NCBI RefSeq assembly: GCF_004122035.1
Contig: NZ_SAXA01000012.1
Coordinates: forward strand, 1-64,000
Direction: 5' to 3'
Origin: Ancylomarina salipaludis
GTDB taxonomy: Bacteria; Bacteroidota; Bacteroidia; Bacteroidales; Marinifilaceae
DNA length: 64,000 bases
Position 1 is the stretch's first letter, and each line of letters opens with the position of its first letter. Positions 16,640 through 27,345 of the stretch are shown piece after piece. The position numbers and the translations under genes were made by a program. The notes under the pieces are model-generated. The model saw only the letters and a list, made by a program, of their open reading frames with translations, had not been told where the DNA came from and searched no databases.

Positions 16640-18610
16640 ATGAAAAATTATTTTAAATTGGCTTTTATAAGCCTGGGACTATTATGTATGTTTTCCTGCG
16701 AAGACGAAAAGGAAAATAGAATACCAGAGGCAGCGACATTATCTGCTCCGGAGAATGCAGCCATTGATCAGGAAACAAAACCAACTCTAACTTGGGTAAA
16801 AAGTATCGATCCGGATAATGATATTGTTACTTATGATGTTTATGTTTCAGAAACTGAAGAATTTGTTGCTGAAGATTTAAAAGGTGATAATATTGATAAG
16901 AATACATTTACATTAAAAACAGCACTTAAATCACATACTAAGTATTTTTGGAAGGTCGTTGCTTCTGATGAAGATGGGGCCAGTGCAGAATCAGAAGTTC
17001 GTTATTTTACAACAAAGAATTCAGCGCCTGCTATTTCAGGACTTGAATTTCCTGCTAATGAGGCGACTGATGTAGAAAAAAGCATAAGCCTTAAGTGGAC
17101 AGCTGCTGATGCTGATGGCGATGTTTTGAAATACACGGTTTACCTTTCTAAAGAAAATTCATTTGCTGAAGCCGATATAGTTGCTTCTGATATTTTGGAA
17201 TCTGAATTTGCTGTTGATTTAGATGGACACACTCAGTATTTCTGGAAAATCGTTGCTACAGATACTGAAGGCGCAACAATTGAATCTGATGTAGCTAGTT
17301 TTACAACAAGCAATACATTACCGTCTAAAGCTGAATTAACTTCTCCAGTTAATGGTTTTGATCAGGTGTCGCTTTCAACTAAACTAGTGTGGTCGGCAGC
17401 AACTGATGCTGACCAGGATGCTGTTTCATACACTGTTTTTTATGGTACAAATGAAGAAATCAACGAGAATTATCCTTACAAGAAAGATTTTACTGAAACA
17501 GAATTGACTCTTTCTAACCTTAGAGGTAACACGACTTACTATTGGAAAGTTATTGCCATTGATAGCGAAGGCGGAAAAACATCAAGTGATGTATTCTCGT
17601 TTAGTACAATTAATACCATTCCAACAGCTCCGGTTTTGAGTTCAGAAATTGATGAATTAATAGTTGATGAAAAATTAAATGTAGTAATTAACTGGTCTGC
17701 TTCTATTGATCCGGATAAGTCTCGGGATAGTGAGGGTAATTTAATTCCTGAGCCATTGGTATATGATATTTACCTAAGCCTTGATGAAACTATTGATGAG
17801 TCTGATTTAAAGCAAAAAGATGTATCTGAACTTTCTTTTACTCTTGAAGGTTTAGAGTTTGCAACTAAATATTTTGCAAAAATTGTAACCCGTGACCCAC
17901 AAAGTGCTAAAGCAGAGAGTGAAATTGTTGAATTTACGACTAAAGAGAAGCCTAATGTAATAGAAGGAACATGGACTGATGTTCGTGATGGTAAAGAATA
18001 CAAAACAATTACAGTCGCTGGAAAAACTTGGTTAGCTCAAAACCTGGCTTATATCCCTTATGTACAAAAATCTGATGACGCTAATAAAGTTTGTTCCGTT
18101 TATGGCGTAGATGTTACAGAAACGACAACAGCAGAAGATTTAAAAGCCAGTGATAATTTCGCAAAATATGGGGTAATGTATAGTGCATATACTTTAGAAG
18201 ATCTTGCACCTGAAGGATGGCATGTATCTACAGATGCAGACTGGAAAGAAATAAGCGTTTTTGCAGGTATGTCGCAAGCTCAAGCAGACGAAATTGGCAA
18301 ACAGTATGATTATGGATCAAAATTCCTTGATCCTAATTCAGATTGGTTTACCGGAACAGAAGCCACCAATGACTTTTTGTTTAGTGCTGTCCCAGGCGGA
18401 TATTATAGTAAAGGGAAATATTCTTGGATGCCACCCTTTTCATATAAAGGAAGTACGATGTATACTTACTTTTGGACCAATTCTACTAATATAGATAATG
18501 TATCTTATTTCTATAGAGCTTTTAATGGAACGAGTAATTATATTGAAAGAAATAGTAACAAACAATCTGTTGAAAGAATGTACGTGCGTCTGGTAAAAGA
18601 TAGTGAGTAA
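16640..18610 (+). CDS. Lipoprotein with four FN3-like repeats and a FISUMP domain
   Basis: A protein of 656 residues with a lipobox (CMFSCEDE). Four repeats of about 95 residues follow. Each opens with a Pro-rich linker and a phrase like PTLTWVKSIDPDNDIVTYDVY and closes with TKYFWKVVASDEDGA...FTTKN. These are fibronectin type III / cadherin-like modules with Asp-rich, probably calcium-binding loops. The C-terminal ~200 residues carry a Fibrobacter-succinogenes-major-paralogue domain (GKTWLAQNLAY..., YGVMYSAYTLEDLAPEGWHVSTDADW). Such proteins act as surface adhesins or binding modules. It is the last gene of locus 1, with a terminator at 18728. Confidence 0.88.
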   Translation: MKNYFKLAFISLGLLCMFSCEDEKENRIPEAATLSAPENAAIDQETKPTLTWVKSIDPDNDIVTYDVYVSETEEFVAEDLKGDNIDKNTFTLKTALKSHTKYFWKVVASDEDGASAESEVRYFTTKNSAPAISGLEFPANEATDVEKSISLKWTAADADGDVLKYTVYLSKENSFAEADIVASDILESEFAVDLDGHTQYFWKIVATDTEGATIESDVASFTTSNTLPSKAELTSPVNGFDQVSLSTKLVWSAATDADQDAVSYTVFYGTNEEINENYPYKKDFTETELTLSNLRGNTTYYWKVIAIDSEGGKTSSDVFSFSTINTIPTAPVLSSEIDELIVDEKLNVVINWSASIDPDKSRDSEGNLIPEPLVYDIYLSLDETIDESDLKQKDVSELSFTLEGLEFATKYFAKIVTRDPQSAKAESEIVEFTTKEKPNVIEGTWTDVRDGKEYKTITVAGKTWLAQNLAYIPYVQKSDDANKVCSVYGVDVTETTTAEDLKASDNFAKYGVMYSAYTLEDLAPEGWHVSTDADWKEISVFAGMSQAQADEIGKQYDYGSKFLDPNSDWFTGTEATNDFLFSAVPGGYYSKGKYSWMPPFSYKGSTMYTYFWTNSTNIDNVSYFYRAFNGTSNYIERNSNKQSVERMYVRLVKDSE

Positions 18611-18727
18611 GACTGTTGTTCTCCTTTTGATAAAATAATGTAGTTTTTATTGCGTCAATAAGATGTTGTCCTTTTGATTATCTCAAATCACAATCAGGAG
18701 AACTATTTTAAGTCTGTTTAGTTGTAG

Positions 18728-18762
18728 AGAGGGGGCCAATTTATTGGAACCCCTCTTTTTTG
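18728..18762 (+). terminator. Terminator of Sus locus 1
   Basis: AGAGGGG (18728-18734) pairs with CCCCTCT (18750-18756), with a CAAT/ATTG inner stem, and a T run follows. Confidence 0.8.
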
Positions 18763-18901
18763 TTGCGTACTAAGGAGATTGAATTAACATTTTTTAATTT
18801 TGTATTTGTCACCCTTTAAGCTTTTATTGGAGTCTCTTAAATAATGAATGTTGATCGTAAAGCCTTTTTATAGAGGAAAAGCACAAATAAAAACAAATGA
18901 T

Positions 18902-19375
18902 ATGAACAGAAAAATTACAGTACTAGTCAGTTTAATGTTGATGCTGAGTAGTTTGTCCTTTGGACAAATATTGAACCCGACAAAGTGGAAGGTCGAATTG
19001 TCGAAAAAGGAGATTAAGGTAGGCGATGTGATTGATGTTGTGTTTAAGGCCAAGATCGATAAATCCTGGCATTTGTATTCCAATGATTTTGATCCTGATT
19101 TGGGTCCTATCTTGATTTCTTTTGATTTTGAAGCCGATGCAAGTTACGAACGTATTGGTAATGTGAAGCCAATGAACGCAAAAAAGCACTACGATAAGAT
19201 TTGGGAAGGTGAAGTCAGTTATTTTGAGAACACAGCTGAACTTCGTCAGCAAATTAAGGTGTTGAGTCTGCCATTAAAAATTGTTGGAACATTTGATTTT
19301 CAGTCATGCTCGGATGAAAGTGGTCAGTGTGTGATGGGTGACGACGAATTTGATTTGACTTACCCCAAAAACTAG
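18902..19375 (+). CDS. Stand-alone DsbD N-terminal-type domain protein
   Basis: A protein of 157 residues with a signal peptide (residues 1-21, cleaved near FGQ), then a single beta-sandwich like the periplasmic alpha domain of the disulfide reductase DsbD (WKVELSKKEIKVGDVIDVVFKAKIDKSWHLYSN at the start). A Cys pair lies in the late strand (FQSCSDESGQCVMGDDEFDL). The transmembrane and thioredoxin parts of DsbD are absent, so it would act as a carrier or partner for another thiol protein. The ATG at 18902 is used instead of one at 18848 because only it yields a proper signal peptide. Its last ~40 codons recur as a fragment at 31906-32034. Confidence 0.8.
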   Translation: MNRKITVLVSLMLMLSSLSFGQILNPTKWKVELSKKEIKVGDVIDVVFKAKIDKSWHLYSNDFDPDLGPILISFDFEADASYERIGNVKPMNAKKHYDKIWEGEVSYFENTAELRQQIKVLSLPLKIVGTFDFQSCSDESGQCVMGDDEFDLTYPKN

Positions 19376-19469
19376 TTAGTTATGCTTGTGTTTTAGTCTA
19401 TTTCAGTGTTTTATTCTGCAATTCAACTGTATCGATATTGAAGTGATTTGTGAAGTAGACGTAGTATAC

Positions 19470-19510
19470 AAAAAGAGAGAATATTCAAATTTGAATATTC
19501 TCTCTTTTTA
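19470..19510. terminator. Strong symmetrical terminator
   Basis: A perfect 19-base stem (19470-19488 with 19491-19509) begins with A5 and ends with T5, so it can act in both directions. The stretch from here to 19905 is very AT-rich. Apart from upstream DNA of the next sigma gene I see no gene or motif in it. Confidence 0.85.
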
Positions 19511-19905
19511 GTTTGATCTTCGAAGAGTTGATTTTTTTAAAGGAGATCGTATAATGTGTTTTTATTTATATTTTAAGAACCTATATCCGTTTATTTAAAT
19601 TAAATAAAAAATACTTTTTTTTATTCATTAATAAATATGTATTTATGAATCTAGATAGATGTAGTGAAGATTAATACTAAGGGGTCTTTTTCTTTGAAAA
19701 ATCTTTTGATATTGTTGCACTTTATTTGCACATTCTACAATATATGATTGTACTATAATTTGATTTTTTATTGGATATATTGATAATTATTTATCGATTC
19801 TCTTTTTGGAGTAAAAAAGAGTTCCAGTTGTTTATAGATGTATTCCACTTTCAGATATAGGAAAATCTTCTATTTTTGCGGCATCTAACCCCTATCTATA
19901 CAACC

Positions 19906-20484
19906 ATGTCTGATTCAAAAAAAATGCTGGAGGATTTGCAAAAAAGCGGTAGTCGAAAATCTTATGAGGCATTCTTTAAAAAATACTATCAAGATTTGTA
20001 TTTATGGGCAAACAGTATTCTAAAGGATACTGAAGCAGCAGAGGACATCGTTCAGGATTTTTTTATCGATTTTTGGGAGCAAAAGCGGTTCAAATCTATA
20101 ACGACTAATTTGCAGTCCTATATTTTTCGATCAATACGAAATTCTTGTTTGAACTACATTAAGAGGAAACAAAAGCTAATTTACGATATTGAGCATTTAA
20201 AAGAAAAGGAAACTGCTCCTCAAGCTAATTTCGAAACAATTGAGAATTCTCAGCAGATTTATTCAGCAATTAATGAGCTTCCGGAAAAATGTCGCGAGGT
20301 TTTTATACTTTGCTGTGTTAATGGTTATACATATATTGAGGCGGCAGAGGAATTAAATATAACGATAAATACAGTGCGTACTCATATGGTGAGAGCCTTT
20401 AAATTTCTCAGAGAAAAATTGAAATCACCTTACCTTTTCTATTTGTTATTCTGCACAAAATCTGCTGATCAGTGTATCCTCTAA
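19906..20484 (+). CDS. ECF RNA polymerase sigma factor (Sus locus 2)
   Basis: A protein of 192 residues with ECF region 2 (YYQDLYLWANSILKD, then EDIVQDFFIDFWEQKRF) and region 4 (LPEKCREVFILCCVNGYTYIEAAEELNITINTVRTH). It ends in a hydrophobic tail (LFYLLFCTKSADQCIL). The ATG at 19906 is preferred over an in-frame TTG at 19876. The fecR gene lies 338 bases downstream; that gap is AT-rich, contains a poly-A tract near 20729, and shows no ACTCACCC element, although TGTATACAC at 20783 resembles the -10-like words before the other fecR genes. Confidence 0.92.
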   Translation: MSDSKKMLEDLQKSGSRKSYEAFFKKYYQDLYLWANSILKDTEAAEDIVQDFFIDFWEQKRFKSITTNLQSYIFRSIRNSCLNYIKRKQKLIYDIEHLKEKETAPQANFETIENSQQIYSAINELPEKCREVFILCCVNGYTYIEAAEELNITINTVRTHMVRAFKFLREKLKSPYLFYLLFCTKSADQCIL

Positions 20485-20821
20485 GGTAGATTTTAAGTCT
20501 TCAAAGTTTATTTTTAAACCTATTTTCAATAAAATACGACTTTCGATGTCGTTTGCGTAGGTGTTTGTTTTTACGAACTTCTAAACCGGATTCAGGTTCT
20601 ATTTGAGACCTTCGATCTCACCATAAATCATCAATCAATCTTTCTTTCTTTTTATATCACTGTAATTCAGAGTGTCTGTTGTAGTGGAGGAGTGTTGTGT
20701 TTTATTTGCAATAATTTTTGTGATGTGCAAAAAAAAAAAATAGTTTTTTGTCACATCAAGTCAAAATAGCTTTGTCTTTAGGATGTATACACTTAATCTA
20801 TAGATTGAATTTTTATTACAA

Positions 20822-22018
20822 ATGGAAGAAAAGGTTATTGAGATTATTTCCAAAACTTTGGGTGGACAACAAACAACCAATGAGGAGAAAAGGCAGCTGG
20901 ATTTGTGGTTAGATAAGGAAAGTAATAAACGCTTTTATACTAGGTTGGAGATGTTTTGTAAGACTTCGGCTGATGCTATAAGAAGTTCGCAAGCTAATGT
21001 TGATCAAGCATTCAAAAAACATCTGGGAAAGATGAAGCAATTACATGCGACAAGAAGAATGCAATTCTTTAAAAAGTCCATTCCTTATGCCGCAGCTATT
21101 TTATTAATGTTCGGATTGTCTTCTGTGGCGATATATTTGGGTCGGGAGGGAGCAACAGTTTCTCAAAAGGAAGAATGGTTAGCCGAGATAAAGCCTGGTG
21201 CCCAAAAAGCAGAATTGATACTTGCTGATGGCAATATTCTGAGCCTAGACGAAGAGGATAAGGAAGATGAAATTAAAGAAAAAGATGGGACTGTAATTAG
21301 CAATACAGGATCATCTTTGGTTTACAAAGCCAATGTAAATACGAAACCAAAAGAATTAAGCTATAATAGTTTGGTTGTTCCGCGTGGAGGCGAATATCAG
21401 CTAGAGCTGGAGGATGGAACTAAAGTGTGGATAAATTCGGAAAGCCGATTGCGATATCCAACACAATTTCCGAAGGACAGAAGAACTGTTTTGTTGGAAG
21501 GAGAAGCCTACTTCGAGGTGAGTAAAGATAAAAACAGACCCTTTGTTGTTAAAACACAAGGGGCCGATATTCGCGTTCTGGGAACCTCTTTTAATGTTTC
21601 TTCCTACTCTGACGAGGAGGATATTCGTACAACCTTAGTGGAAGGGAGTGTCGTTGTAATGGACAGTCAGAATCACTCTAAAAACGTATTATTGAGTCCA
21701 GGCTATCAGGCTGTTTATTCTAAAGGGATGAAAGGTTTGGAAGGTAAAAAGGTAAACGTTGATCTGTTTACATCTTGGAAAGATGGAAAATTTATATTTC
21801 AGGAATCAAGTTTGTCAGATATCATGAACCGTGTTTCGCGTTGGTATGATGTTAAAGTATTTTATCAAAGTAATGATGTGGAAAAGCTTCGGTTTACGGG
21901 AAGTTTAAAACGCTACGATCATTTGGATCGCTTATTGAGAATGCTTGAAAAAACAAAAGAAGTCCACTTTGTTGTTGGAGAAAAAACAATTACCGTTGAG
22001 AAAATATATTCAAAATGA
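20822..22018 (+). CDS. FecR-family anti-sigma factor (Sus locus 2)
   Basis: A protein of 398 residues. The cytoplasmic N-terminal part covers about 1-82 and a membrane helix about 85-106 (PYAAAILLMFGLSSVAIYLG). The FecR domain includes GGEYQLELEDGTKVWINSESRL and EGEAYFEVSKDKNRPFVVKT. The DUF4974 module begins at FQESSLSDIMNRVSRWYDV. An acidic stretch (EEDKEDEIKEKDG) near residue 145 is less usual. It should hold the ECF factor at 19906 until signalled by the SusC at 22169. Confidence 0.92.
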   Translation: MEEKVIEIISKTLGGQQTTNEEKRQLDLWLDKESNKRFYTRLEMFCKTSADAIRSSQANVDQAFKKHLGKMKQLHATRRMQFFKKSIPYAAAILLMFGLSSVAIYLGREGATVSQKEEWLAEIKPGAQKAELILADGNILSLDEEDKEDEIKEKDGTVISNTGSSLVYKANVNTKPKELSYNSLVVPRGGEYQLELEDGTKVWINSESRLRYPTQFPKDRRTVLLEGEAYFEVSKDKNRPFVVKTQGADIRVLGTSFNVSSYSDEEDIRTTLVEGSVVVMDSQNHSKNVLLSPGYQAVYSKGMKGLEGKKVNVDLFTSWKDGKFIFQESSLSDIMNRVSRWYDVKVFYQSNDVEKLRFTGSLKRYDHLDRLLRMLEKTKEVHFVVGEKTITVEKIYSK

Positions 22019-22062
22019 GATCGAGATGAATTAATAGAGTTCAACCCCAATTTCGAAAAAAA

Positions 22063-22090
22063 AATCGGGTTTGTGATAACAAACCCGATT
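22063..22090 (+). promoter_or_regulatory. Hairpin between fecR 2 and susC 2
   Basis: AATCGGGTTTGT pairs perfectly with ACAAACCCGATT across a 4-base loop. There is no T run behind it. It corresponds in position to the hairpins at 8810 and 48249. Confidence 0.6.
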
Positions 22091-22168
22091 TAAGATAATT
22101 ACTGTAGTCATCTGAAGAGTGGAATCAGTTAGATGAATACAATGTGTAACTATAATCCTAACAAATTT

Positions 22169-25100
22169 ATGAAAATTAACTATGGAATCACTTACTTTTC
22201 TCTGAAAAGTAGGTGGGTGAAAACGTTTATGCGTATGAAATTGCTCGCAATGTTGATGCTGGTAGGCATTTTACAGCTATCTGCAAGAGTGAAAGGTCAG
22301 AGTGCTGAGGTAGACATTAACATGAATAATGCTAATCTTGTTGAGTTTTTCTCAGAAATAAAAAATCAGACTGATTATGAATTCCTTTACAATCATGATT
22401 TAGTTTTGAGCAAAGAAAATGTAAGTATAGAGGTAAAAGAACAAGATTTGAAAGGGCTTTTGCAGGATGTACTTCATGAGCGTAATTTAGATTATCAGCT
22501 CGATGATGATGTAATAATCATCTCCGAGCGAGAACTTATTACTCTTTGTTCTGCTCCTATGGTACAGGAGAAGAAAGTGAACGGAAAAGTAACCGATGAA
22601 AAAGGACTTCCTTTACCTGGAGTATCTGTGGTGATTAAGGGAACAACTGTAGGTGTTTCGACTGATATTGACGGTAAGTATTCTATAAAAGTGGATAACT
22701 CCAAAGCTACTTTAGTTTTTTCTTTTGTGGGAATGAAACCGCAGGAAGTAAACATAAATAATAAAAAAGAACTTAATGTAATTCTTCAGGAGGATCAAAG
22801 TAAACTTAGTGAAGTTGTTATTACTGGTTATCAAAACTTAGATGGGAGAAAGAAAACTGCTTCTATTGCTACTGTAGATATGGCTGGTATTAATAGACGA
22901 GTTGAGCCATCTGTAGATCAACTACTACAAGGACAAGTTGCTGGTATGACTATAATGAATTCTTCTGGAGCTCCTGGTGCAGTACCTCAAGTTAAAATTC
23001 GTGGTACATCTACAATTTCGGGTAACACTCAGCCTCTGTGGGTTGTTGATGGGATAATTTTAGATGATCCTATTAATGTTGATGTTAGTGACATTCTCGG
23101 TAATAGAAATTTGATTGCTTCGGGTATTGGTGGTATCAATGTTTCAGATATTCAATCAATCAATGTTTTGAAAGATGCATCTGCTACAGCTTTATACGGT
23201 ACTCGCGCCGCTAATGGTGTTATTGTTATTACATCCAAAAGTGGTAAGGCCGGAAAAACACAAATTAGATACACCGGGAGTACTACATTGTCAGAGCGAC
23301 CGCGAATTGAAGATGCTTATATGATGAACTCTCAGCAACGTATGGAAGTTAATCAAGCAATGACCGATGCTGGATATTCTTATATTGACTCAAACGGTAA
23401 AGGTGAATATGGTGATGCATCTGATTTCGAGAAATATGTGATTGATCTTCAGGATAAAACGATTACTAATGAAGAGTTTGCCTTAAAGATGAAGACTTTG
23501 GAAACAGCTAATACAGATTGGTTCAAGCATTTGTTTAGAAATTCAGTGTCTCAAAACCATAGCTTGAGTATATCAGGAGGTAATGAAAAGACAACATTCT
23601 ATGTGTCAGGTAGTTATAGTGATCAGCAAGCCACAGCAAAAGGAGTTGGATTAAAGACATATACAGGAAAAGTTAAAGTAAGAACTAAGGTTAGAAAGAA
23701 TATAAGACTAAATGCCCAGTTGGATTTTAGTTCAAGGGACAATACAAGTTTCTTCTCAGCAGATTCTAGAGAAAACCCATATTCAGCCGCTGTAAATACG
23801 ACTAGAACGCAGAGGCTATACGATGAAAATGGTGATTATAACTATATGTATATTGATGATCTTAAATTCAATTATTTAGAGAATAGAAAAGAGTCTTGGA
23901 GAAATTCAAATTCTTTTAATTTGAAAGGTTTAGTAAGTACCGAATGGGAAATGTTTAAAGATTTCCGTTGGACATCAACATTTAGTTTTTCTAAGGAAAG
24001 TACTACCGAAGAGGATGTTGCCAAAGAAAACAGTATTTATGTTAGAACTAGAAAGAAAAATTTTTATAATCCTGAATTTGAACTCTTGTGGATTGATGGT
24101 GGCTTTTTACAAGGAAAGAATACAAACAGACATTCAAAGACAATAAGGAATCAAATTTCTTATAACCCAGTTATTGATGATGTGCATGAAGTTAATGTTA
24201 TGTTGGGAACTGAGGTTAACACGACCGATTATCTTGGTAATACTAATACTGTACATGGTTACACACACGATCGAGGACAACAATTGACTCCACAATGGGA
24301 TTTTATTAAGGATAATGGAATGCCTTACTGGTACAAATCTGCTAACAAGACTGCAAGTATTTCTTATTATGGAGTATTAGGATATACTTACAAGGAAAAG
24401 TATACTTTAAACTTCAATGCAAGGAGAGATGGATCTAATAGGTTTGGAGTTAATAGCAACGATATATTTAAACCTTTATGGTCTGCTGGTTTTAATTATC
24501 AAATGAAAAAGGAACACTTTCTTGAAGATGTACAATGGTTATCCTATCTAACATTGAGAGGGTCGTATGGAGTTCAGGGGAATGTTTCAGCACAAGCTTA
24601 TTCTAAAATAATTACAAGTATTTCTCCATACAACAAGCTGAAAGAGCAAACCCAATTACGAATTAGGGCTCCCAAGAATCAGAATTTAAAGTGGGAGCAG
24701 AATTACTCTAGTAATTTGGCTCTAGAGTTTGGTTTATTCGATAGAAGAATAAGAGGAACTTTCGAATATTATTATAAGAAAGGAGAAGATTTGTTAGGAA
24801 ATAAACAAGTATCTCAAATAATCGGGTTCCCTAGTATGACTGTGAACTGGGCTTCAATGGAAAATTCTGGTTTGGAAGGAAGTTTATATGTGAAACTAAT
24901 AGATAAAAAAGATTTTGATTGGTCGATAAATATTAATGCAGGCTGGAATAAAAATAAAGTCTTAGATGTTTATGCAAACCCTGACTATAGAAATATCACA
25001 AATCCAGTAAGAGATTCGTATGGTAATTCGGCAGTAATTGGGAAGCCTATTTCTGGCCTTTACTCGTTTCGTTTTGCGGGTTTAAATAACGAAGGTAATC

Positions 25101-25774
25101 CTACCTTTTATACAGGGAAGTTTGATGCTGAAGGAAATGAATTAACAGCTTTAAAAAGTATTGTTGATACTGATGCATTAAAATATGAAGGACCAATGGC
25201 TCCCACAATTCAAGGAGGCTTTAATACGACTGTTTCTTATAAGAACCTTAGCTTATCTTGTTTGTTAATAGGTAGTTTTGGCAATGTAATCAGAATGAGG
25301 GAAATTCAAAGCAGTTATGCTGATGGATTCACCTTCCCTAACCCTGAAAGAAATTTACCTAGAGAATGGGTGAATCGTTGGAGAAAGCCTGGTGACGAAG
25401 AATTTACCAACATTCCTAAATTTCAACATTTAAGATCAAATGACGATTTAAATGGTAAACCATCTAATACATATATGTACAATAATTCTGATTTAAGAAC
25501 TGTTAAAGGGGATTTTGTTCGCTTGCAAAGCTTGTCTGTTTCGTATAACCTGTTTACGGATAAGCTAAGGGAAATGGGAATTCAAAATATACAATTCAGT
25601 CTGATTGGCAATAATCTTCACGTTTGGAAAAACTCGAAACTCAAAGGGCAAGATCCTGAAGCTAACGAGGGATTATCTAATTACTCAAGACCTCAACGTG
25701 GGAAACTTTCTTTTGGGAATACTTATTTACCTGTTCCAAGAAGCTATTCTTTCTCAGTTAATGTTAGTTTTTAA
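22169..25774 (+). CDS. SusC/RagA-family TonB-dependent receptor with STN domain (locus 2)
   Basis: A protein of 1201 residues. A signal region ends near VKGQS, then an STN domain (MNNANLVEFFSEIKNQTDYEFLYNHDL), a carboxypeptidase-regulatory-like domain (GLPLPGVSVVIKGTTVGVSTDIDG), a plug (IRGTSTISGNTQPLWVVDG, LKDASATALYGTRAANGVIVIT) and the barrel. The plug has the same long insertion after the VVDG strand as the locus 1 receptor, marking the two as one subgroup, while loci 3 and 4 have the ASIWGAR subgroup. The start at 22169 is chosen because ACAAATTT abuts it; an upstream ATG at 22133 is in frame. Confidence 0.93.
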   Translation: MKINYGITYFSLKSRWVKTFMRMKLLAMLMLVGILQLSARVKGQSAEVDINMNNANLVEFFSEIKNQTDYEFLYNHDLVLSKENVSIEVKEQDLKGLLQDVLHERNLDYQLDDDVIIISERELITLCSAPMVQEKKVNGKVTDEKGLPLPGVSVVIKGTTVGVSTDIDGKYSIKVDNSKATLVFSFVGMKPQEVNINNKKELNVILQEDQSKLSEVVITGYQNLDGRKKTASIATVDMAGINRRVEPSVDQLLQGQVAGMTIMNSSGAPGAVPQVKIRGTSTISGNTQPLWVVDGIILDDPINVDVSDILGNRNLIASGIGGINVSDIQSINVLKDASATALYGTRAANGVIVITSKSGKAGKTQIRYTGSTTLSERPRIEDAYMMNSQQRMEVNQAMTDAGYSYIDSNGKGEYGDASDFEKYVIDLQDKTITNEEFALKMKTLETANTDWFKHLFRNSVSQNHSLSISGGNEKTTFYVSGSYSDQQATAKGVGLKTYTGKVKVRTKVRKNIRLNAQLDFSSRDNTSFFSADSRENPYSAAVNTTRTQRLYDENGDYNYMYIDDLKFNYLENRKESWRNSNSFNLKGLVSTEWEMFKDFRWTSTFSFSKESTTEEDVAKENSIYVRTRKKNFYNPEFELLWIDGGFLQGKNTNRHSKTIRNQISYNPVIDDVHEVNVMLGTEVNTTDYLGNTNTVHGYTHDRGQQLTPQWDFIKDNGMPYWYKSANKTASISYYGVLGYTYKEKYTLNFNARRDGSNRFGVNSNDIFKPLWSAGFNYQMKKEHFLEDVQWLSYLTLRGSYGVQGNVSAQAYSKIITSISPYNKLKEQTQLRIRAPKNQNLKWEQNYSSNLALEFGLFDRRIRGTFEYYYKKGEDLLGNKQVSQIIGFPSMTVNWASMENSGLEGSLYVKLIDKKDFDWSININAGWNKNKVLDVYANPDYRNITNPVRDSYGNSAVIGKPISGLYSFRFAGLNNEGNPTFYTGKFDAEGNELTALKSIVDTDALKYEGPMAPTIQGGFNTTVSYKNLSLSCLLIGSFGNVIRMREIQSSYADGFTFPNPERNLPREWVNRWRKPGDEEFTNIPKFQHLRSNDDLNGKPSNTYMYNNSDLRTVKGDFVRLQSLSVSYNLFTDKLREMGIQNIQFSLIGNNLHVWKNSKLKGQDPEANEGLSNYSRPQRGKLSFGNTYLPVPRSYSFSVNVSF

Positions 25775-25797
25775 TTCGAACACATAAATCATTTAAT

Positions 25798-27306
25798 ATG
25801 AAATACATAAAAAAGATATTATTTGTAAGTGTACTGTATTTGTCACTTACTTCATGCGAACATTTGCTGGATATAGATCCTGTAAATAGCATGGTGCCTA
25901 CAACGGTTAGCGATTTTGAGCAGGTACTTTTGAGTGGTTATATTGACAGCGAATTCTTTATGAGGACAGAATTGTCAACTGATAATGTTGAGTTGAATTT
26001 TAATTCATCATCCGAACTAAGTGATGACTATAGTTTATGGTTCACATGGGCTGAGTCTCATCAGGCAGATGGCGAGATAGAAGATAGGATTTGGGGAGAG
26101 TTGTATAGATCAATATATAATGCAAATTCAGTAATTGACGAGCTTGACTTACTGGAGGTTTTACCTGAGGAAGAAGAACTGCTTGAAATTGTAAAAGGAG
26201 AAGCGCATGCCGTTCGTGCACTAGCATACTTTTATTTGGCAAACTTTTATGCTGAGCCCTATTCTAAGGAGAAAGAAAGCATGGTTTGTGTCCCTTTGAT
26301 AACAACTGCTAATAATCTTACCACAAGGATTCAGAACAATACGCGTGAAAGTATTGGCGTAATATGGAAGCTAATTGTTTCCGATTTAGAATTATCTTCT
26401 AACTTACTGTTTGGAAAACCTTTTGAATCTAAATTCCGTTTTAATTATTATTCAGTAGAGGCTTTAAAGTCTAGAGTGCATTTGTTTATGGGAGAATACG
26501 ATAAAGCGATAAGCTCTGCTGATGCCGTAATAGACAAATATAAACTTTGGGATATGAATAAAATGCCTGAGTATGCCGAGAATAAAGAAGAAACGATAGG
26601 ATCTTTGATTAATTATAAAAATGGTTTTATTAACACTGATTACAATAAAGAAATTTTGTTTTATTGGTGTTCAAATGGCGGGAGTGCAGGAGCTAGAGCT
26701 AATATATTTTATTATTCTGAAGCTATCCAGAAACCTTCTGATGAATTGATCGATTCATATTATATGTTGAAAGATGCATCTAATCCAGAGAGTGATACGA
26801 TTTTAGACTATAGGAAGTATATTTACCTCGTTAATGTGGATAAAACAGATCCTAAATGGAAAGAAAAGGGGACTAAAACGTATAAAATGTATGCAAGTCA
26901 AGGTGACAATGTAACAGCTTATATTGGTTTAAAATTAGGAGAAGTAATATTGAATAGAGCGGAAGCTTATGCTCGAAAAGGTCTAAAAACTGAAGCGCTT
27001 GATGATGTGAAATTACTAATGAAAAATCGAATTCTAGATGCTGATTTTCCTGTATATGAAGATCTTATAAATGCAGAGGAAGATGTGCTTGGGAGAGTAT
27101 TGTTGGAAAGAAGAAAGGAAACTGCTTTTGATGGAGGTTTAAGATGGTTGGATATTAGAAGGTTAGTGGATAGGAGAACAGAGTTAGTTCATACTGACAA
27201 AGAGCAGAATAAATATGTACTGAAAGTTGACGACCCTCGTTATGTGTTGCAGATTCCACGTTCAGAGCAGAAATTTAGCCCAAATATGGAGTTGAATCCA
27301 AGATAA
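25798..27306 (+). CDS. SusD/RagB-family surface lipoprotein (locus 2)
   Basis: A protein of 502 residues with a lipobox (LSLTSCEHLLDIDP). The VKGEAHAVRALAYFYLANFYAEPYSKE segment is the SusD TPR signature, and the C terminus closes with LDIRRLVD...YVLQIPRSEQKFSPNMELNPR, typical of the RagB end. It begins 24 bases after susC 2. It should cap the SusC at 22169 and bind the same substrate. Confidence 0.93.
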   Translation: MKYIKKILFVSVLYLSLTSCEHLLDIDPVNSMVPTTVSDFEQVLLSGYIDSEFFMRTELSTDNVELNFNSSSELSDDYSLWFTWAESHQADGEIEDRIWGELYRSIYNANSVIDELDLLEVLPEEEELLEIVKGEAHAVRALAYFYLANFYAEPYSKEKESMVCVPLITTANNLTTRIQNNTRESIGVIWKLIVSDLELSSNLLFGKPFESKFRFNYYSVEALKSRVHLFMGEYDKAISSADAVIDKYKLWDMNKMPEYAENKEETIGSLINYKNGFINTDYNKEILFYWCSNGGSAGARANIFYYSEAIQKPSDELIDSYYMLKDASNPESDTILDYRKYIYLVNVDKTDPKWKEKGTKTYKMYASQGDNVTAYIGLKLGEVILNRAEAYARKGLKTEALDDVKLLMKNRILDADFPVYEDLINAEEDVLGRVLLERRKETAFDGGLRWLDIRRLVDRRTELVHTDKEQNKYVLKVDDPRYVLQIPRSEQKFSPNMELNPR

Positions 27307-27345
27307 TTGTTTGAGAAATTACTTGTTTTAGAAAAATATAAAATT